Source: Lichenostomus cassidix
Lineage: Eukaryota; Chordata; Aves; Passeriformes; Meliphagidae
Direction: 5' to 3'
DNA: 64,000 nucleotides
Assembly (NCBI GenBank): GCA_008360975.2
Contig: CM039185.1
Coordinates: 1,798,001 to 1,862,000 of the forward strand
The stretch's first letter is position 1; each line of letters starts with the position of its first letter. Positions 25,397-37,345 of the stretch are shown in pieces. Position numbers and translations under genes: made by a program. The notes beneath the pieces are model-generated. The model ran no database searches, was not told where the DNA came from, and saw only the letters and a list, made by a program, of their open reading frames with translations.

Positions 25397-26424
25397 AATC
25401 CCAGTGGCTCCCTCAGGTATCCCCCACAGCTATCCCATGGGTTTAGGGGCTCTGATATTGCAGATGGAAACAGGGAGGGAAAATCCCTTTCACAGGCAGA
25501 GAACTCTGCAGGCTTGGGTATGAACTGGACAAAGCAGTGAGATAACACAAATCACAGCCATCTGCTCCAGGACTCCTCCCTGGCTTAGCAAAGAGGAGTA
25601 CCCATAAAATAGAAAACCTTTTTCTCTTTTTTTTTCCAAAACACGGTGAGAATGATGCCCATGAGACCTGACAGCCCTGAGTGATGAACAATCAGTGCAG
25701 CTGAAGCCATCCCTTCCTTTTTCCAATCTTTACAGCCCAGAAACTGCCTCTTGCTGCTGTTAAGTGCACAGTGATTTTAAGATACCATCAAGATTTCAAA
25801 CAGTGATGGTGGAAGGCCAGATTTATCTATTTTGGCTTCCAGTTCAGGTTGTAGCTTATCTGGGATAGTTTATCTCCAGCCCCTGGTTGGACATATGGCA
25901 ATTCAGGAGCAGGATGCTATTAAAAATCAATTAGGACTGAAATACAGCTTCTGTCACACACCCTGTAAATCCCTGCTTCCTTAGGTGAGTCAGGAGCACC
26001 AGATCTGTCCTATTTGCAGCTGAAAAAAAGGGAAGTTAATTCTAGGTCTTTTGTGAGTCTGAGAATTTGGTAGAGATGAGTCTTGGGGGTAGGGAGAGGT
26101 GGTGGAGGAGAATGGAGTGAAATAATGATGTTTTGTCCTGAACAAGAAATATTTTTGAGACATTTTATTCTGTTTTGAGTAGGATGCATCAATCATTGAA
26201 CAGTTCACTGTTTTATTACATTTTAGGATTACTTAATATTTGCTTAGCTGCCTTCTTTTGATTTATGTTACTCTTCAAACAAACAGTGCTATTCTGAAAT
26301 TCTTTCTAAAAATACTGGCAGGAATATTTTTAAATTCAGTGCTCCCATCTTTTCAGCCAAAATCTGATGCAGAATTGTGAATAGTTTGGTATCAGGAAGC
26401 TCTTTTTTTCCCCAGCAAGTTTCC

Positions 26425-26495
26425 TCTTGGCCTATATCTTTGTCCATCCATCCCATACCCTTTTCCATCCATCCTATACCTTTGTCCATCCCTGT
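26425..26495 (+). repeat. Imperfect 22-bp repeat (CTTTGTCCATCCATCC)
   Basis: Three imperfect units of roughly CTTTGTCCATCCATCCCATAC. Pyrimidine-rich on the + strand. Confidence 0.75.
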
Positions 26496-27879
26496 CATGT
26501 GGCTCATTCCTTGTTCTCTCCTTTTCTCCACAGGACAAGAAATAATTGTGATTATATTTCCCCGGACACTTTTTTGCACTTTGCTGCAAATACACAAAAA
26601 TCTTTCTCTGCTTTTTTCCTTTTACAAATAACCCAAGGATGTCCTTTTAATTATCCAGTGTCCTTTTTTAAAGTAGCATAAAAATAAAAATATTGTCCCA
26701 TTTGATACCTCCCAGGGTGGTTCAGCTGGAGAACAAGACTGCAGAGGGATTAAGCAGCTCAGGGACAAACACTAAACACATTTTCATAATGTGGCTCAAC
26801 AGGAGAATTTAGTATTTTTGGGAAAGTGCACAAGACAGTGGACTGAGTATAAATATTTCCTATTAGTTTTGGGGTTTGGACCAAGCTACAAAGTTGTGGT
26901 TCAAAGATCATGTTTCTCAGCTCAAGGCTTGATTAGAACCAGCGCCTGCCTGACCAGAAAGGTCAGATGTGTATCTGAAACTTCCCCATTGTGGGGAGAT
27001 TTCAGCTCTGAATTTTAATTCCAATTAATCTCCCTCACACAGTATTTCTTACAATCCCTTACTCCAAAGCACAGCCAGAATAAACCAACGGCATGGAAGG
27101 AAAGTTGGCATGAAAAGACAGTCCTAGAAATCAGAGAAATCATCCAGATCCTTGATTTTTATCTGCCTCCTGTTCAGTGCTCCTCATCCCAGCTCCCACA
27201 TGGATCCCCAATATTTGCAGTGCCCCAAGTGCCTTTTTTCAAACACCACCATCACCCCATGTGTCCTCTCTGTCCCACACCACACAGCTCCAACCAGCAC
27301 TTGCTCTCTTTGTGGTGAAGCCCACAGTTCATTTCCTCTACTAAGGACAAAATTCCCACTTCTCAGAGCTCCAGTGGAGCTCCAAACCCCACAAAGGCAG
27401 CAGTGCCACTCACTGTGACCATCCCTGCCTTGGGGGGTTTGGGAGGGAGACTGGGCTGGCTGTGGAGCAAAGGAGCTCCAGCTCTGCACTGAGCTGGTTC
27501 TCTGAGGGTTCATTCCAAGGGATTTCCATGATATTCCTTAACAAACCCTTTTGTCCTCAGTCAAGAAACACACATTGATATCCCCAGATGAAGGACAGGA
27601 GGACTCCCAGGCTCTAGAAGCAACACTGGCAACTTCAGTTGGTAGCCCATGAAGTTTTCCATGTGTCTGCACAGAAATGTCCCATTCTGGGCAATTTCTG
27701 GATTGGCTAAATCCAAGGAATTGTCATTGGCTCTGATGTGACAGTGGCACACAAGCAGGATGTCACTGGATGTCCTGACCCTGAGGGAGCTTTTCTGGGC
27801 AGTTCAGTGCTCCCATTCAGCTCAGTGGCTGAGCAGTTTTCCAAATCCAAATTCCAAAATGCAAATCTTTTCCCTGCAG

Positions 27880-28007
27880 ACTACAGGAATCCCTTTGTGG
27901 AGATGCACTCGGAGCATCCCGAGATCATCTACATCGTGGATGACAAGAAGACTGTGGTGATCCCATGCCGAGTGACCTCGCCAGACATCAGGCCCAAGCT
28001 CACCCAG
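27880..28007 (+). CDS. KDRL: Exon 4: first half of Ig2, ligand-binding domain
   Basis: First half of Ig2, the principal VEGF-binding domain of the family. Acceptor cctgcag|ACTACAGG and donor CACCCAG|gtgaga; 128 nt, entering at phase 1 and leaving at phase 0. The peptide begins DYRNPFVEMHSEHPEII and includes TVVIPCRVTSPDI. The stretch PFVEM-SE-PEII and VIPCRVTSP is nearly the FLT1 sequence, while the leading DYR is KDR-like. The Cys in VIPC is the B-strand half of the Ig2 disulfide, paired with LTC in exon 5. This is the strongest single exon for family assignment. Confidence 0.95.
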
Positions 28008-31000
28008 GTGAGACATGGCTTCAGAGCTCACTTCAAGGTCTGGGCTGCCAGCACAGTGGGTAAAAACACAAATTAGGATGTGTAAAGCTGGGTAAATTCA
28101 AGGAAAAATAGTAAAGACGCTGAAAATCCAGATAAAGGGTCCTGCTTTTGCAGTGTGTTACACTTGAGCTGGGCACAAAGGTTTTTTGGGCTGAGTTTAT
28201 CACATATTTTTCTCACCTTGTGGCTTGATGTTACCCCATGAATTGGCAAAGGTAGATGACAAAGCACTATTTTCCTTCAAAATTCTTTCTACAACACCTG
28301 GCTCTCTGTGAAAGCTTTTATACCTTGAACCTGCTCAGAACTGTTGCCCATTTTTCCTTCATTTCATCAATTTGAACCGAGTTCCAGCCTTGGGAATAAA
28401 AGGCTCCTGCATCCATCCCTTTGGCAGCAGTTACACCTGAATGTCAAGGTTACAGCACAGTCTGGGGAGGCCAAGGCTGTTTGGGATAATACAAATGGAA
28501 ATTTAAGGTCTGGGGCCTGAGCAGTAATGGAGTCACTCATTCAAAGGGCTTCAGAGCAGCCTGCATGGAGTGAGGAACAGCACAGAGCTCTCCTGGCTCC
28601 AATCCTGCATTTTATGGCAGGAATTCTGTGCCTCTCCATTCCCCTGCCAGGCTCGGGAAATCCTCCTGGGAATGGGAGCTCATCCTGTGCCCTTTCCCAG
28701 CCTGTTCTGCAGGGCTGTGGGCATGAGGCTGTTCTGGGCATGGCAGAGAGGCTCTGAGCACCTCTGCTCCTCGTGGGAGGGACAGCAGGGCTCTTCCTGC
28801 TTTGGAGAGCTCGATTTTGAAATGCTGCCAGCAGGGATTACAGGGGGAATGAAGCTCCTCTCCAGATATCACTTCAGGCTGGACAAGTGTTATCACCTTC
28901 CCACCTTGGCTATAAAAATGAAACATCCCCAGCTGATTTTAGCCTGCTCCCATCAAATTCCTGGCTGGAGCAGTGCTGCTGACCTTGGCAGAGTCACCTG
29001 AGCCCTGGGATGCCCTTGGAATTCCCCTCTCCACAATTATCTCCTTATTCACAGGCAGCCCAGGTCTTCCTGCTGGCCAGCTCAACCCTCTCCCAGTCAC
29101 TTCTCCAAACACAACCTCAGCCTTGCTGCTGGAATGAGATCTCCACAGAAATCTCTCCCACAAAAAGTCCTCCCCAAAAGCCTTTCCCCTCCAAGGTGGG
29201 AGCAGAGGGCAGAGGGGGCAGAGGGTGAGCACAGATCCCAAAGGAGCATTCCGGGGGGACATCACACCTCGGGAAGCTCCAGGATCCAGCCAGGGATGGG
29301 CACCGCTGGATTCCCTGCCTGGGAATCCCACAGCTCTGGAGGAAGCAGGGCAGGAGGGGGGCGGAGGGGAGGATGGGGAGGAGAGGTGAGTGAGGCCGTC
29401 AGACGGATTTAGAACATCCTCTCCTTCCCAATTTAATCTCCAGGAGACAACGCGCTTCAAAGGGAGGAAAGGCACTGTGATTTCCTTCAGAGCAGCCCTG
29501 ACGCTGTTTGTTTGATTGTTTAAATAGATATTTGGGAATATTTCATGAAGATGTGGGCTCTGTGTGTGCTGTTGGAAAGGCCTCTTGAGCAGGGTTATTT
29601 TTCCTTCCCCCTTCCTCCAGCCATCGGGGAGCAGAGCTGCCAAACACTGAGGTTCAGCTTTATCACATTTTATTATTCTTGTAGAAAATGGACTTTTTGC
29701 CACCGTAAATTAAGTTCCTTATGTTACCATTATACTTTAAAATCATTGCACTTCCTTCAACATGCACAGAGAAAGGTACCTCTTGCTAATACTAAGCAGA
29801 TCCCAGCTAACTCAATATATCATATTTGTAATTAAGAAACTCATGCTAAGGCACACAACTCAGGCTCTTAATTTTGCTTAACGCGATTTTAATTCAGGGC
29901 AAAAAAATAAGCATTTTCAGTCTTGTCAGATCTGTTTAGTCACTCATCTGGTCCAGTGTGCATTTGCCACTTCCAGCTTTGACCTTCATGAGTGCTAAAG
30001 CATGATGGAGCCTCAGGACTCAGATCTCTTTGTGTAATTTGTCTTGTTTCTCCTCATGGCTCCAAACAGAGATGCCACAGCTTGATTATTTCAAAAGCAT
30101 TCACAAGAAATCCTTTTTTCCTGCCACTGGTAGAAGAGACAAAACGTCTCTTCAAAAGACAGTGACTGTCTGGCTGTCCATCCTTCCCCACACAGCATCC
30201 CCAGCCAGAATTCCTTTGCTTTTGGTCCATGTTGGAATTGTAACAAGTGACTTTCCTGCTGGGAAAGCCAGAGCTCACTGTGCTTCCTCTGCCCCACCTG
30301 CAAACACCTGAAATGGGGCATTTCCATGAGCTCTCTTTTCCTTTCACATTGTTGTTTTCTACATTATAATCCAGCATTTTCAACATTTTTGGAAAGTAAA
30401 TTACATTCTCTCTAGCAAATAGAGGATTTCTCTGGGTGTTAATAGTAACAATTAACTAATTATTCCCACCAACAAAAGCCAACCTGCTCAACACTGGTGC
30501 TGTCCAAGGGTAGGCAGAGGAGGGTTCATTCTCATTAAATGAATTTTTGTTCTAGCTTATTTGCCACATTTGCCTTTTCTAGTCTCCCTTCTTCCTCATA
30601 AGCAGAATTTATAGTGTTTTTTCCAAGAATCTCAGAATGTTACAAGTATTTATAAATTTAGGACAAAAAATGCCTGAGTCCCCTTATTTCTGCTATCCTG
30701 TGATTTAATCCTGTAAGTTCCCCAGGCTGCTTCCATGGAAATCCATGGGGTGCTCTGAGTGTTTCCCCCCTTTCTGTGTTGTAGAGAGACTCTGACGAGT
30801 GGCCACAGAGCAGAGCTTGTAGGTAACTGCAGTCAGGTCAGTTAGTGAATAATTCTGATTTGGGGGGTGTCTAACTTCACACATATTTTTAAAGTCCTGT
30901 GAGATGCCAGGAAATCACATGGGATTGGGAGAAAACACCTCCAAAAAGATTACCCCCAAAATTCCTATAAGATGGGCATAAAGATTCGCAGAGAAGGGAT

Positions 31001-31238
31001 GAGGGAAGTGGGTGACACATCGGAGAGGGCTGGGGCTCCTGGATGAAAAACCCCATTAGGATGCCCAAGTTCTGGGTTTCAAAGACACTCCTACCTCAGG
31101 GAGGGCTTTTCAGGTGGCTCAGGTTGCTGCAGCTTCAGATCCATGTGGGATTGAGACCACCAAGCCCTCGGGAAGGCTAAGCCCTGCCCTGGCTCTGAGT
31201 GGAACAGGAATGCTCACTCCTTGTCTGTTCCCTTCCAG
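28008..31238 (+). other. Intron 4 (3.2 kb)
   Basis: Bounded by gtgaga and ccttccag. It contains a G-rich stretch (29348-29378) with four G-runs on the + strand. The longest open frame of the whole window (minus strand, about 28939-29703) lies here but is low-complexity and has no family similarity. Confidence 0.8.
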
Positions 31239-31398
31239 TACCCTTCTTCTGCAGAGATCAGCTTCAAGAGGATGCAGTGGGACCCCAGGAAGGGCTTTGT
31301 CATCCCCTCCCACTCCTTTGTGCACTCTGGAATCCTCACCTGCTCAGCCCACCTCAACGGCTCTGTCTTCAACTCCTATTACCTGGCGCAGAGACTGG
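31239..31398 (+). CDS. KDRL: Exon 5: second half of Ig2, ligand-binding domain
   Basis: Completes Ig2. Acceptor ccttccag|TACCC and donor CTGG|gtgagt; 53 codons plus one base, phase 0 to phase 1. Visible: FKRMQWDPRKGFVIP, matching the family block RI-WDS(R/K)KGF, then GILTCSAHLNGSVF with the F-strand Cys and an NGS sequon. Odd point: FLT1 and KDR have a PDG turn just before the R-I-WD strand, and here the segment reads EISFKRM, so the turn next to the ligand-facing strand differs. This exon and exon 4 together make a 288-nt phase 1-1 module. Confidence 0.94.
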
Positions 31399-33022
31399 GT
31401 GAGTGCCCAGGGACCCCCCAGAGCCTCTGTGGCACTGGGATTGTTCCTTGGGGGATTATAATCCTGGGGATCATCCCTTGGTTAGCCTCAGTGATATCTG
31501 ATAGATCTCACTGCTCTGGAGCTGTAGCAAGTCCGAGCTGGAATGCTAAAAGTAAATTCCTCCTTCCTTTTTTTCCCTATTCAATAGAAATTGGATTGGA
31601 GCCACTCCTGGATTTGAAAAATGACCAAGTGCTGAGGTGGTACAAACCAGGAGTGTTTTATTCAAACCCCACCAAGGCTTTGTTTGCTTGGATTGAGCTG
31701 TATTTACATTAAAACAACTGCTGGTTCAGGATAAACTCAACAGCAGCTTTCTTTTTGCTTCTGGTCATTAAACACGTGTGATCATCAAATAAAAACCTCA
31801 TTATGCTGCTAATTCATATCTTCACTTTTTTATAGATTTTCTCTTGGTGATTTACTACACCATTTCCCTTGGATTTACAGCTGAGCTTCAGCTCATAATT
31901 AAAATCTGAATTCGAAGCAACTAAACATTAAATTTTTGAGTGCTGGGCATTTATATGAAACCAATTAGAATTTATTTTTCTTTTGTTTTCCATGTATGTT
32001 TTTTATCTCCTCATATATCTTACATTTACTGGGACTTCATTCCCATTAGCTCATGTCATCCTTCTATACAATCAGCACTCAGCTTTGAACAACAGGCTTG
32101 TAAATTTGTGTGGCAGCCAAATAAAAGTCCTGTAAATCTCTCTCTTCCCCTTTTTTTTTCCCCTTGTTGGAGTAATTTTTTACTAAAAAGATGAATGCAA
32201 ACTTAGAAAACCTCTTAGGTCATCCCAAAAGGACCAGGAAAAAGGACCCTGGAAATCACTTTCTCTGTTGTGATGCTGTCAGTGGTCAGGTGTGTGTTAG
32301 GGCACCAGAAACTGAGGAAACTTCAGAGCTGGTGTGTTCAAGGCACTGATAAATGTGTAAGACCAGGATTTGGGGATCCCATTCAGGAAGGAAAGGGAGC
32401 TGGGCAGCAGAGGGAGATGTGGGTGATTATGATGGGGCAGGAGAAACACATCTCATGTCCCACAGAAGTGGATCCTCTCAGGTTGAAGCCCTCAGAAGGA
32501 TGAGCCTCCTCTGGAAACTCTTACGTGGAGCTGATTAGGGAGGTTGGAACCAAACACAGCAAATGGGAGAGCAGACATTCCTGACTGATGGTGTCCGTGG
32601 GATCAGGGATCAGATCCCACCAGCCATCCCAGACTGATAGTGTCCATGGGATCAGCTGATGGATCCCAGCAGCCATTCCCCATGGTGTCCATGGGACAAC
32701 AACCCACACCACCACACCAACAAAACCCCAACCACCACAAATCAGGGATAGCTGATGGATCCCAGCAGCCATTCCTGACTGATGCTGTCCATGGGACCAG
32801 GGATCAGATCCCAGCAGCCATTCCTGACTGATTCCATCCATGGGATCAGTGATCAGATCCCAGCAGCCATTCCTGACTCATGGTGCCCATGGGATCAGAG
32901 ATGAGATCCCAGCAGCCACTCCTGCCTGATGGTGCCCATGGGATCAGGGATAGCTGATGGATCCCACCCTGCTGGGGGCTCTGCAGGAGTGCTGTGCTCA
33001 CAGCTGTGTCTCTCCACTGCAG
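31399..33022 (+). other. Intron 5 (1.6 kb)
   Basis: Runs from gtgagt to ccactgcag. The first kilobase is plain AT-rich DNA. The last 0.45 kb is dominated by a 50-bp minisatellite that stops about 60 bp before the exon 6 acceptor. Confidence 0.85.
32589..32970 (+). repeat. 50-bp minisatellite beside exon 6
   Basis: Seven units of about 49-50 bp with the shared core GATCCCAGCAGCCATTCC and a second block (T/C)CCATGGGATCAG. The third unit carries an insertion rich in CAACAACCCACACCACC. Several units are near-identical, suggesting recent turnover. The array ends about 55 bp before the exon 6 acceptor. Confidence 0.93.
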
Positions 33023-33159
33023 AGGGCAGGATCCAGAACCTGGCTCTGAAGGCAACTCCCAAGAAGCTGCTGGTTGGAGAAACTCTGCACCTGGAGTGCA
33101 AAGCAGAGACCTTCATCAACGGGCGCGTCGAGTTCATCTGGACGTGTCCTCGGGGCAGA
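33023..33159 (+). CDS. KDRL: Exon 6: first half of Ig3
   Basis: First half of Ig3, the second VEGF-contact domain. Acceptor ccactgcag|AGGGC and donor GGCAGA|gtgagt; 137 nt, phase 1 to phase 0. The motif KKLLVGETLHLECKAE matches the family pattern (L-S/L-VGEKLVLNCTA in KDR). FIWTCPRG aligns with the core Trp strand, which reads NWEYP in KDR and TWSYP in FLT1. Here Cys replaces Tyr, so Ig3 has a third cysteine with no partner in the domain. The exon starts about 60 bp after a 50-bp minisatellite array in intron 5. Confidence 0.93.
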
Positions 33160-34599
33160 GTGAGTGCATGGAGCTCCTGTGTTCCTCCCTTCCCAAAATT
33201 CACAGAGAAAAAACCAAGTTCTTACTTATTCTGAAATTATCCACCCATTTATAAGCTTATCATTGATGGCATTTTTTTGTTTAAATGATCTTAAAACATC
33301 TCTCCCCTTCTCGAGCCTGCAGATTAAACTGCAAACCTCATGCTGAATAAACCTGGCAAGAAAAGCCAGGAATGTTTGGTTTTTTTGGGGAAGAAAAACC
33401 TCCCTCATTCCTTCTGTCCTGTCTGTCTCACAGTGACAAGTCTGAAATGCAGGTTGTAAGTTGTCAATCTCTCCATCTATTTTGGTATTTATGAGGTAGG
33501 AAAAAGCAAAGCAAAACACAACCAAACCTGTGGAAATCAGCCCCAAAAAATAGAATTTAAATTCTGAGTGTGGGGTCTTGAGCCTTCTGTGGATACAATA
33601 CAGAAGTGCCAAATTTGAAGTAGAAACAAGTAAAAGACTGAGCATTGGAGGTATAAAACCCTCTCAGTTCTCCTAAATAAACCCAAAAAACAACAGAGTG
33701 GGATAATTTCCCTAATCAGTTAATTTATCTGAGATTCTACTCATGGGTCTTTTTGGTGCTGAGGATTAAAATTATTGGGTTTTTTTCTTTTTAACTCAGC
33801 AAAATAAAGTATCTCTTATAAAATGTGATTCCTAAAAACCGATTAATTCTGATTTAATTTGTTTCCTTAAAGAAAGAATGGGTGGGTTTGTTTTGGTGAG
33901 GAAACTACAGAAAATGTAACATAGAATTCATAGAAGTGCAAGCACTACAGTGTTACTGAATTTTGTTTCTTGAACCCCATATGGTGGGAAAGAGTTGTTT
34001 TTCCTATGAACTCTCCTTATATTTCTAACATTATAAATGTAAAACTTCTTGGCCAAATCTCTGAGATCAAAACTCCTATCAAAATGACAATGCTTTCTAA
34101 AATTCTCCAGGAATTTGCATTGGCACTTGGCTGTCACAATATATTATATTTCTGTCATAATAGATTTCTTTTAGAAAGCAGGAGGTTTTTAATACAGAAA
34201 AAATACTGACTGTGACCAAAATAAATTTAAAAAACCCTCAAAACCAAAACCTCAGAGCACAGCTCTGACCCTGCAGCAGTTTTCCCTGAGATCTTTGGGA
34301 TTTGCTCCTGGAGAAGGGCAGGGCTGGGCTGCATCCCCTTATTTCCCTGCCTGCCCAGATTTCAGTACAAAGTGCCACATTTCCACTCTGTTTCTCTCTC
34401 TTATTAAACCTGATAATGAAACTTCACACAGGAGCTCTTCCTGCTGATTTTTGCCTTTTATATTATTTATTTCAGTGCTGGGGAGATGTGAAAATTTTGA
34501 CACAAATCACTGCTTTTCTTTACTGGCAGCATTTGAGAGGGTGAGCACAATAATCCAGTTTTTGCTGCTTTTTGACCCTCTATTTTTATGACTTCCCAG
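33160..34599 (+). other. Intron 6 (1.4 kb)
   Basis: Runs from gtgagt to acttcccag, splitting Ig3. AT-rich, with nothing recognisable inside it. Confidence 0.85.
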
Positions 34600-34759
34600 C
34601 ACCCTCACCCCAGAAGAACCATGGACCTGAGTGATGTGGTGTACAAAGCTGGCAGCAGCCTGACCATTGAAAATGTCACCATGGAGGATGGGGGGCTGTA
34701 CATCTGCAGGACATTCAATGTCACCAGGCTGGAGGCCAATGTCACAGTCACAGTGTATG
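34600..34759 (+). CDS. KDRL: Exon 7: second half of Ig3
   Basis: Completes Ig3. Acceptor acttcccag|CACCC and donor TATG|gtgagt; 53 codons plus one base, phase 0 to phase 1. It begins HPHPRR, reminiscent of HQHKK at the same exon start in KDR. It then has SSLTIENVTMEDGGLYIC, the standard Ig F-strand motif with the Cys that pairs with LEC in exon 6. Sequons are NVT three times (in ENVTM, FNVTR and ANVTV), so this half-domain should be heavily N-glycosylated. The donor joins to exon 8 to give VYEKPYITV, like VHEKPF in KDR and IYDKAFITV in FLT1. Confidence 0.94.
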
Positions 34760-35524
34760 GTGAGTGCTGCAGCCACACCACGATGGAGCAGGACCAGCAC
34801 TGCTAAATGCTGAAAGGACAATGCCAGGCTGCTAAATCCGGGGATGGAAAGGGCATTAGGGAGAAATTCAACCAATTAAAACCTCCATTGATCATCTATA
34901 ACTTCTGATTAGGCAATGAAAGTCAGCTCCCATGCCTTCAGACAAGTTCAGGAGATACATTTAGATGGGATGTTGGGAAGGAATTTCTCCCTGTGAGGGT
35001 GAGGGCACAGAGTGCCCAGAGAAGCTGTGGCTGCCCCATAATCCTTGGAAGTGCCCAAGGCTAGGCTGGAGCAACCTGGGACAGTGGAAGGTGTCCCTGC
35101 CATGGCAGGGGTGGCACTGGATGGGCTTTAAGGTCTCTCTCAACCCAAACCAGTATGGGATTCTGGGATGTCTGAGGGAGCTGAATGGTTTTGACAAGGC
35201 TGGCATCAAATGTGGTTGCTGAGCCTCTGGAAAATCCATCCTGCTGGCTCCACATGGACAAGAGATGCCCCAAGCATTTCCCACACCACTCCAGGGGCAG
35301 TGCAGTGCATATCCTGTTTTCCATGTGAATTCCTTCCCATGGGAACAGCCCTTCCTGGGCTGCACAGGGGAGCTGCAGGACCAGCCTGTTCCATTTGGTT
35401 CCCCACAGCTCTGCAGGTCTGTCTTGGAAAAAATCCCATGTGGGAACAGAGCAATTCACAGGGGTGAGCTCTGTCCTGTGGCTGAGCTGCCATTCCATGT
35501 CTCCCTGCTCCTTTCTCTTCCCAG
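34760..35524 (+). other. Intron 7 (0.8 kb), with a CR1 fragment
   Basis: Shortest intron, between Ig3 and Ig4. About a quarter of it is the + strand CR1 fragment at 34965-35172. The remainder is unremarkable. Confidence 0.85.
34965..35172 (+). mobile_element. CR1 LINE 3' fragment in intron 7
   Basis: Plus-strand CR1 3' end: GATGTTGGGAAGGAATTTCT, TGGCTGCCCCATAATCCTTG, GCTGGAGCAACCTGGGACAG, GCAGGGGTGGCACTGGATGG, then CTTTAAGGTCTCTCTCAACC and TATGGGATTCTGGGATG. It belongs to the same subgroup as the copy at 53712-54172 and is 5'-truncated. Confidence 0.92.
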
Positions 35525-35642
35525 AAAAGCCTTACATCACAGTCTCACACAAGAAAGGGCCTTACTACGAGATCACCTCAGGCCACAAGTCCCTCAAACT
35601 GGCTGCCAAGGTGGATGCCTTTCCTCGGCCCATTGTCACCTG
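35525..35642 (+). CDS. KDRL: Exon 8: first half of Ig4
   Basis: First half of Ig4. Acceptor tcttcccag|AAAAG and donor ACCTG|gtgagt; 118 nt, phase 1 to phase 2, splitting the core Trp codon. The peptide has KPYITVSHKKGPYYEITSG, then SLKLAAKVDAFPRPIVTW. In known VEGFRs Ig4 lacks the canonical disulfide, and this exon also has no Cys: Ala stands where the B-strand Cys would be. The KVDAFPRP-V-W block resembles FLT1 (KVKAFPSPEVVW) more than KDR (KYLGYPPPEIKW). Ig4 makes receptor-receptor contacts in the active dimer. Confidence 0.93.
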
Positions 35643-37345
35643 GTGAGTACCCAGCAGCAGCAGGAATGCCTGACCTCCTGCAGGAATCCTGTCTGGAACA
35701 GATGATCACCATTCCTCACAGCCAGGGCAGAGCTGGGAATGCTCAGAGCTGTGGGCTGAGCTCAGCTGAGCAGCTGTGGCTCTGCTCTGGGCTGCCTGAG
35801 CTCTGGGAAGTTGGGCAAGCCATCCCTCATTCCCAGGCTAGTTTTCTCTCCTAGCCATGCAAAAAAGGTCCCTCCAGGAAAAATGTGTGTTTCATTTTCC
35901 CTGGACACAGAATTATTTGGGAGATTCCAGGAGAAAGCTCTTGGGGAAGGTTTACCCCCAGCAGTTTACCTGTTTACCCCCAGCAGTTTACCTGTTTGCC
36001 CCCAGCAGTGGTGGTCAGTCTGCAAGGGGGAAGGGGATAATAGAAAAAGGACATATTTCAACATGAGAAATTGTTTCCCTTCACAACTTTTCAGTAATTT
36101 CCTCCAGTCCTGTAGCAGCAGATCCTTGCAGACAGGGCAGTGAATCTTCCTGAGCAAACTAAAGGCTCCACCAGGATTGCAATGGATCTGCTAAACAGGA
36201 CGGGAAACACAGCAGCAACTCCAGGAGACATTTGAGTCTCTCTTTACTTTTTCATCCCTTGTCCTCTCCCCTGCTCCATCTCTAACAACCCCACCCAGTG
36301 CCTTTTACATCTTTAACTGCATTCAGTCCCATGGGACAGCTGGCAGGGGTGTCTGTCCTGGCAGAGAAGGTGGCATTTCCCTGGAGCACCAAGCCATTGC
36401 AGGCAGCAAAATGTCACTCAGGGCTGGCCTTGCTGCATTTTATTAGCATTGAAATAATATGAAATCCTCTAATATCAGTGGAATCAGTGGCAGGAGGTGT
36501 TTTTAATTGCTGCTGTTATTTAGGGATGGGGATGTTTTGGGACTGAAGTGGGGTCTGACCCCTTCTCCCTGCCGAGGCTTTGTTCCTGGCCCAGTGTGGA
36601 GCTCTTTGGTGGCTGCCTGGGACCACCAGAGCTGCCTTCCCTCGCAGCCCCAGCTGTGGCTGTTGGAGGTCTGTCAGGAAGGTTGTTTTAAGGACTGCAG
36701 AGGAAGTTTCCAGCATCCTCAGGCAGTGGGAGATGCCCCAGTGTCCTTCCAGCCAGCCCAAAGCTCTGTGTGTGGCAAGGCTTGGCCTCTTTGCTGATCC
36801 CAAACCTGCAGGTGGGGTTAGCAGTGGGGAGCACCCTGCTTGTGCAGGTGCTGCTTTCCCACCCTGAGGGAATATTCCAGGCTGGGAATTCCTCACTGAC
36901 CTCCCTATGGACCAACCTTCTCCAGGTCACAGAATTTAACTTTCTCAGAAACAGTAAAGGTTCACATAGACATCCTAAGAAACAATTCTGTTTAATGAAT
37001 CTCTTCCTTTAAAACTGGTGACACACATTTTGCTAATCCATGATTTCCCACACTTGGAGTTTCCCATCCAGCTTAATTTGGGTGTGTTGAGGTCCTAGCT
37101 GAGCATGTGAGAGGCAATGTTCACTCAGATCCAGTAGAATATCTTTTTCCTGTGTGGAATGAATCCATCCCACAGCACTGGAGATGCAAATCAGTTTTAG
37201 TGTGGAAGGATGATAGGGATAACTATCCAATGCAAGCAGTGATTCCAGACCTGCATTTCCCCTGCTGAGATGACCCTTTAGCCCCCCTAATGTGGGTGAC
37301 AGGATTTCTCAGGGATAACAGGGCTGTGATGGATTTCCCAAACAG
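35643..37345 (+). other. Intron 8 (1.7 kb)
   Basis: Runs from gtgagt to ccaaacag, inside Ig4. It holds a short 22-bp tandem repeat at 35949-36008. No other feature supported. Confidence 0.85.
35949..36008 (+). repeat. 22-bp tandem repeat, 2.7 copies
   Basis: Units of GTTTACCCCCAGCAGTTTACCT repeated almost exactly, the last with TTTGCCCCC. Intron 8. Confidence 0.88.

Larger units (their letters stand above)
16449..27879 (+). other. Intron 3 (11.4 kb)
   Basis: Longest intron here. It separates Ig1 from Ig2 and holds a 12-bp minisatellite, a CR1 fragment, a SINE split by a solo LTR, and a pyrimidine-rich repeat near 26425-26495, each noted separately where supported. A perfect inverted repeat lies at 22623-22646. 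No coding sequence recognised. Confidence 0.8.

Noticed and set aside
28939..29703. Longest open frame in the window (254 codons, minus strand)
   Set aside because: Pro/Ser/Gly-rich composition from GC-rich DNA, no recognisable domain, no splice or promoter context, and it lies antisense inside intron 4.
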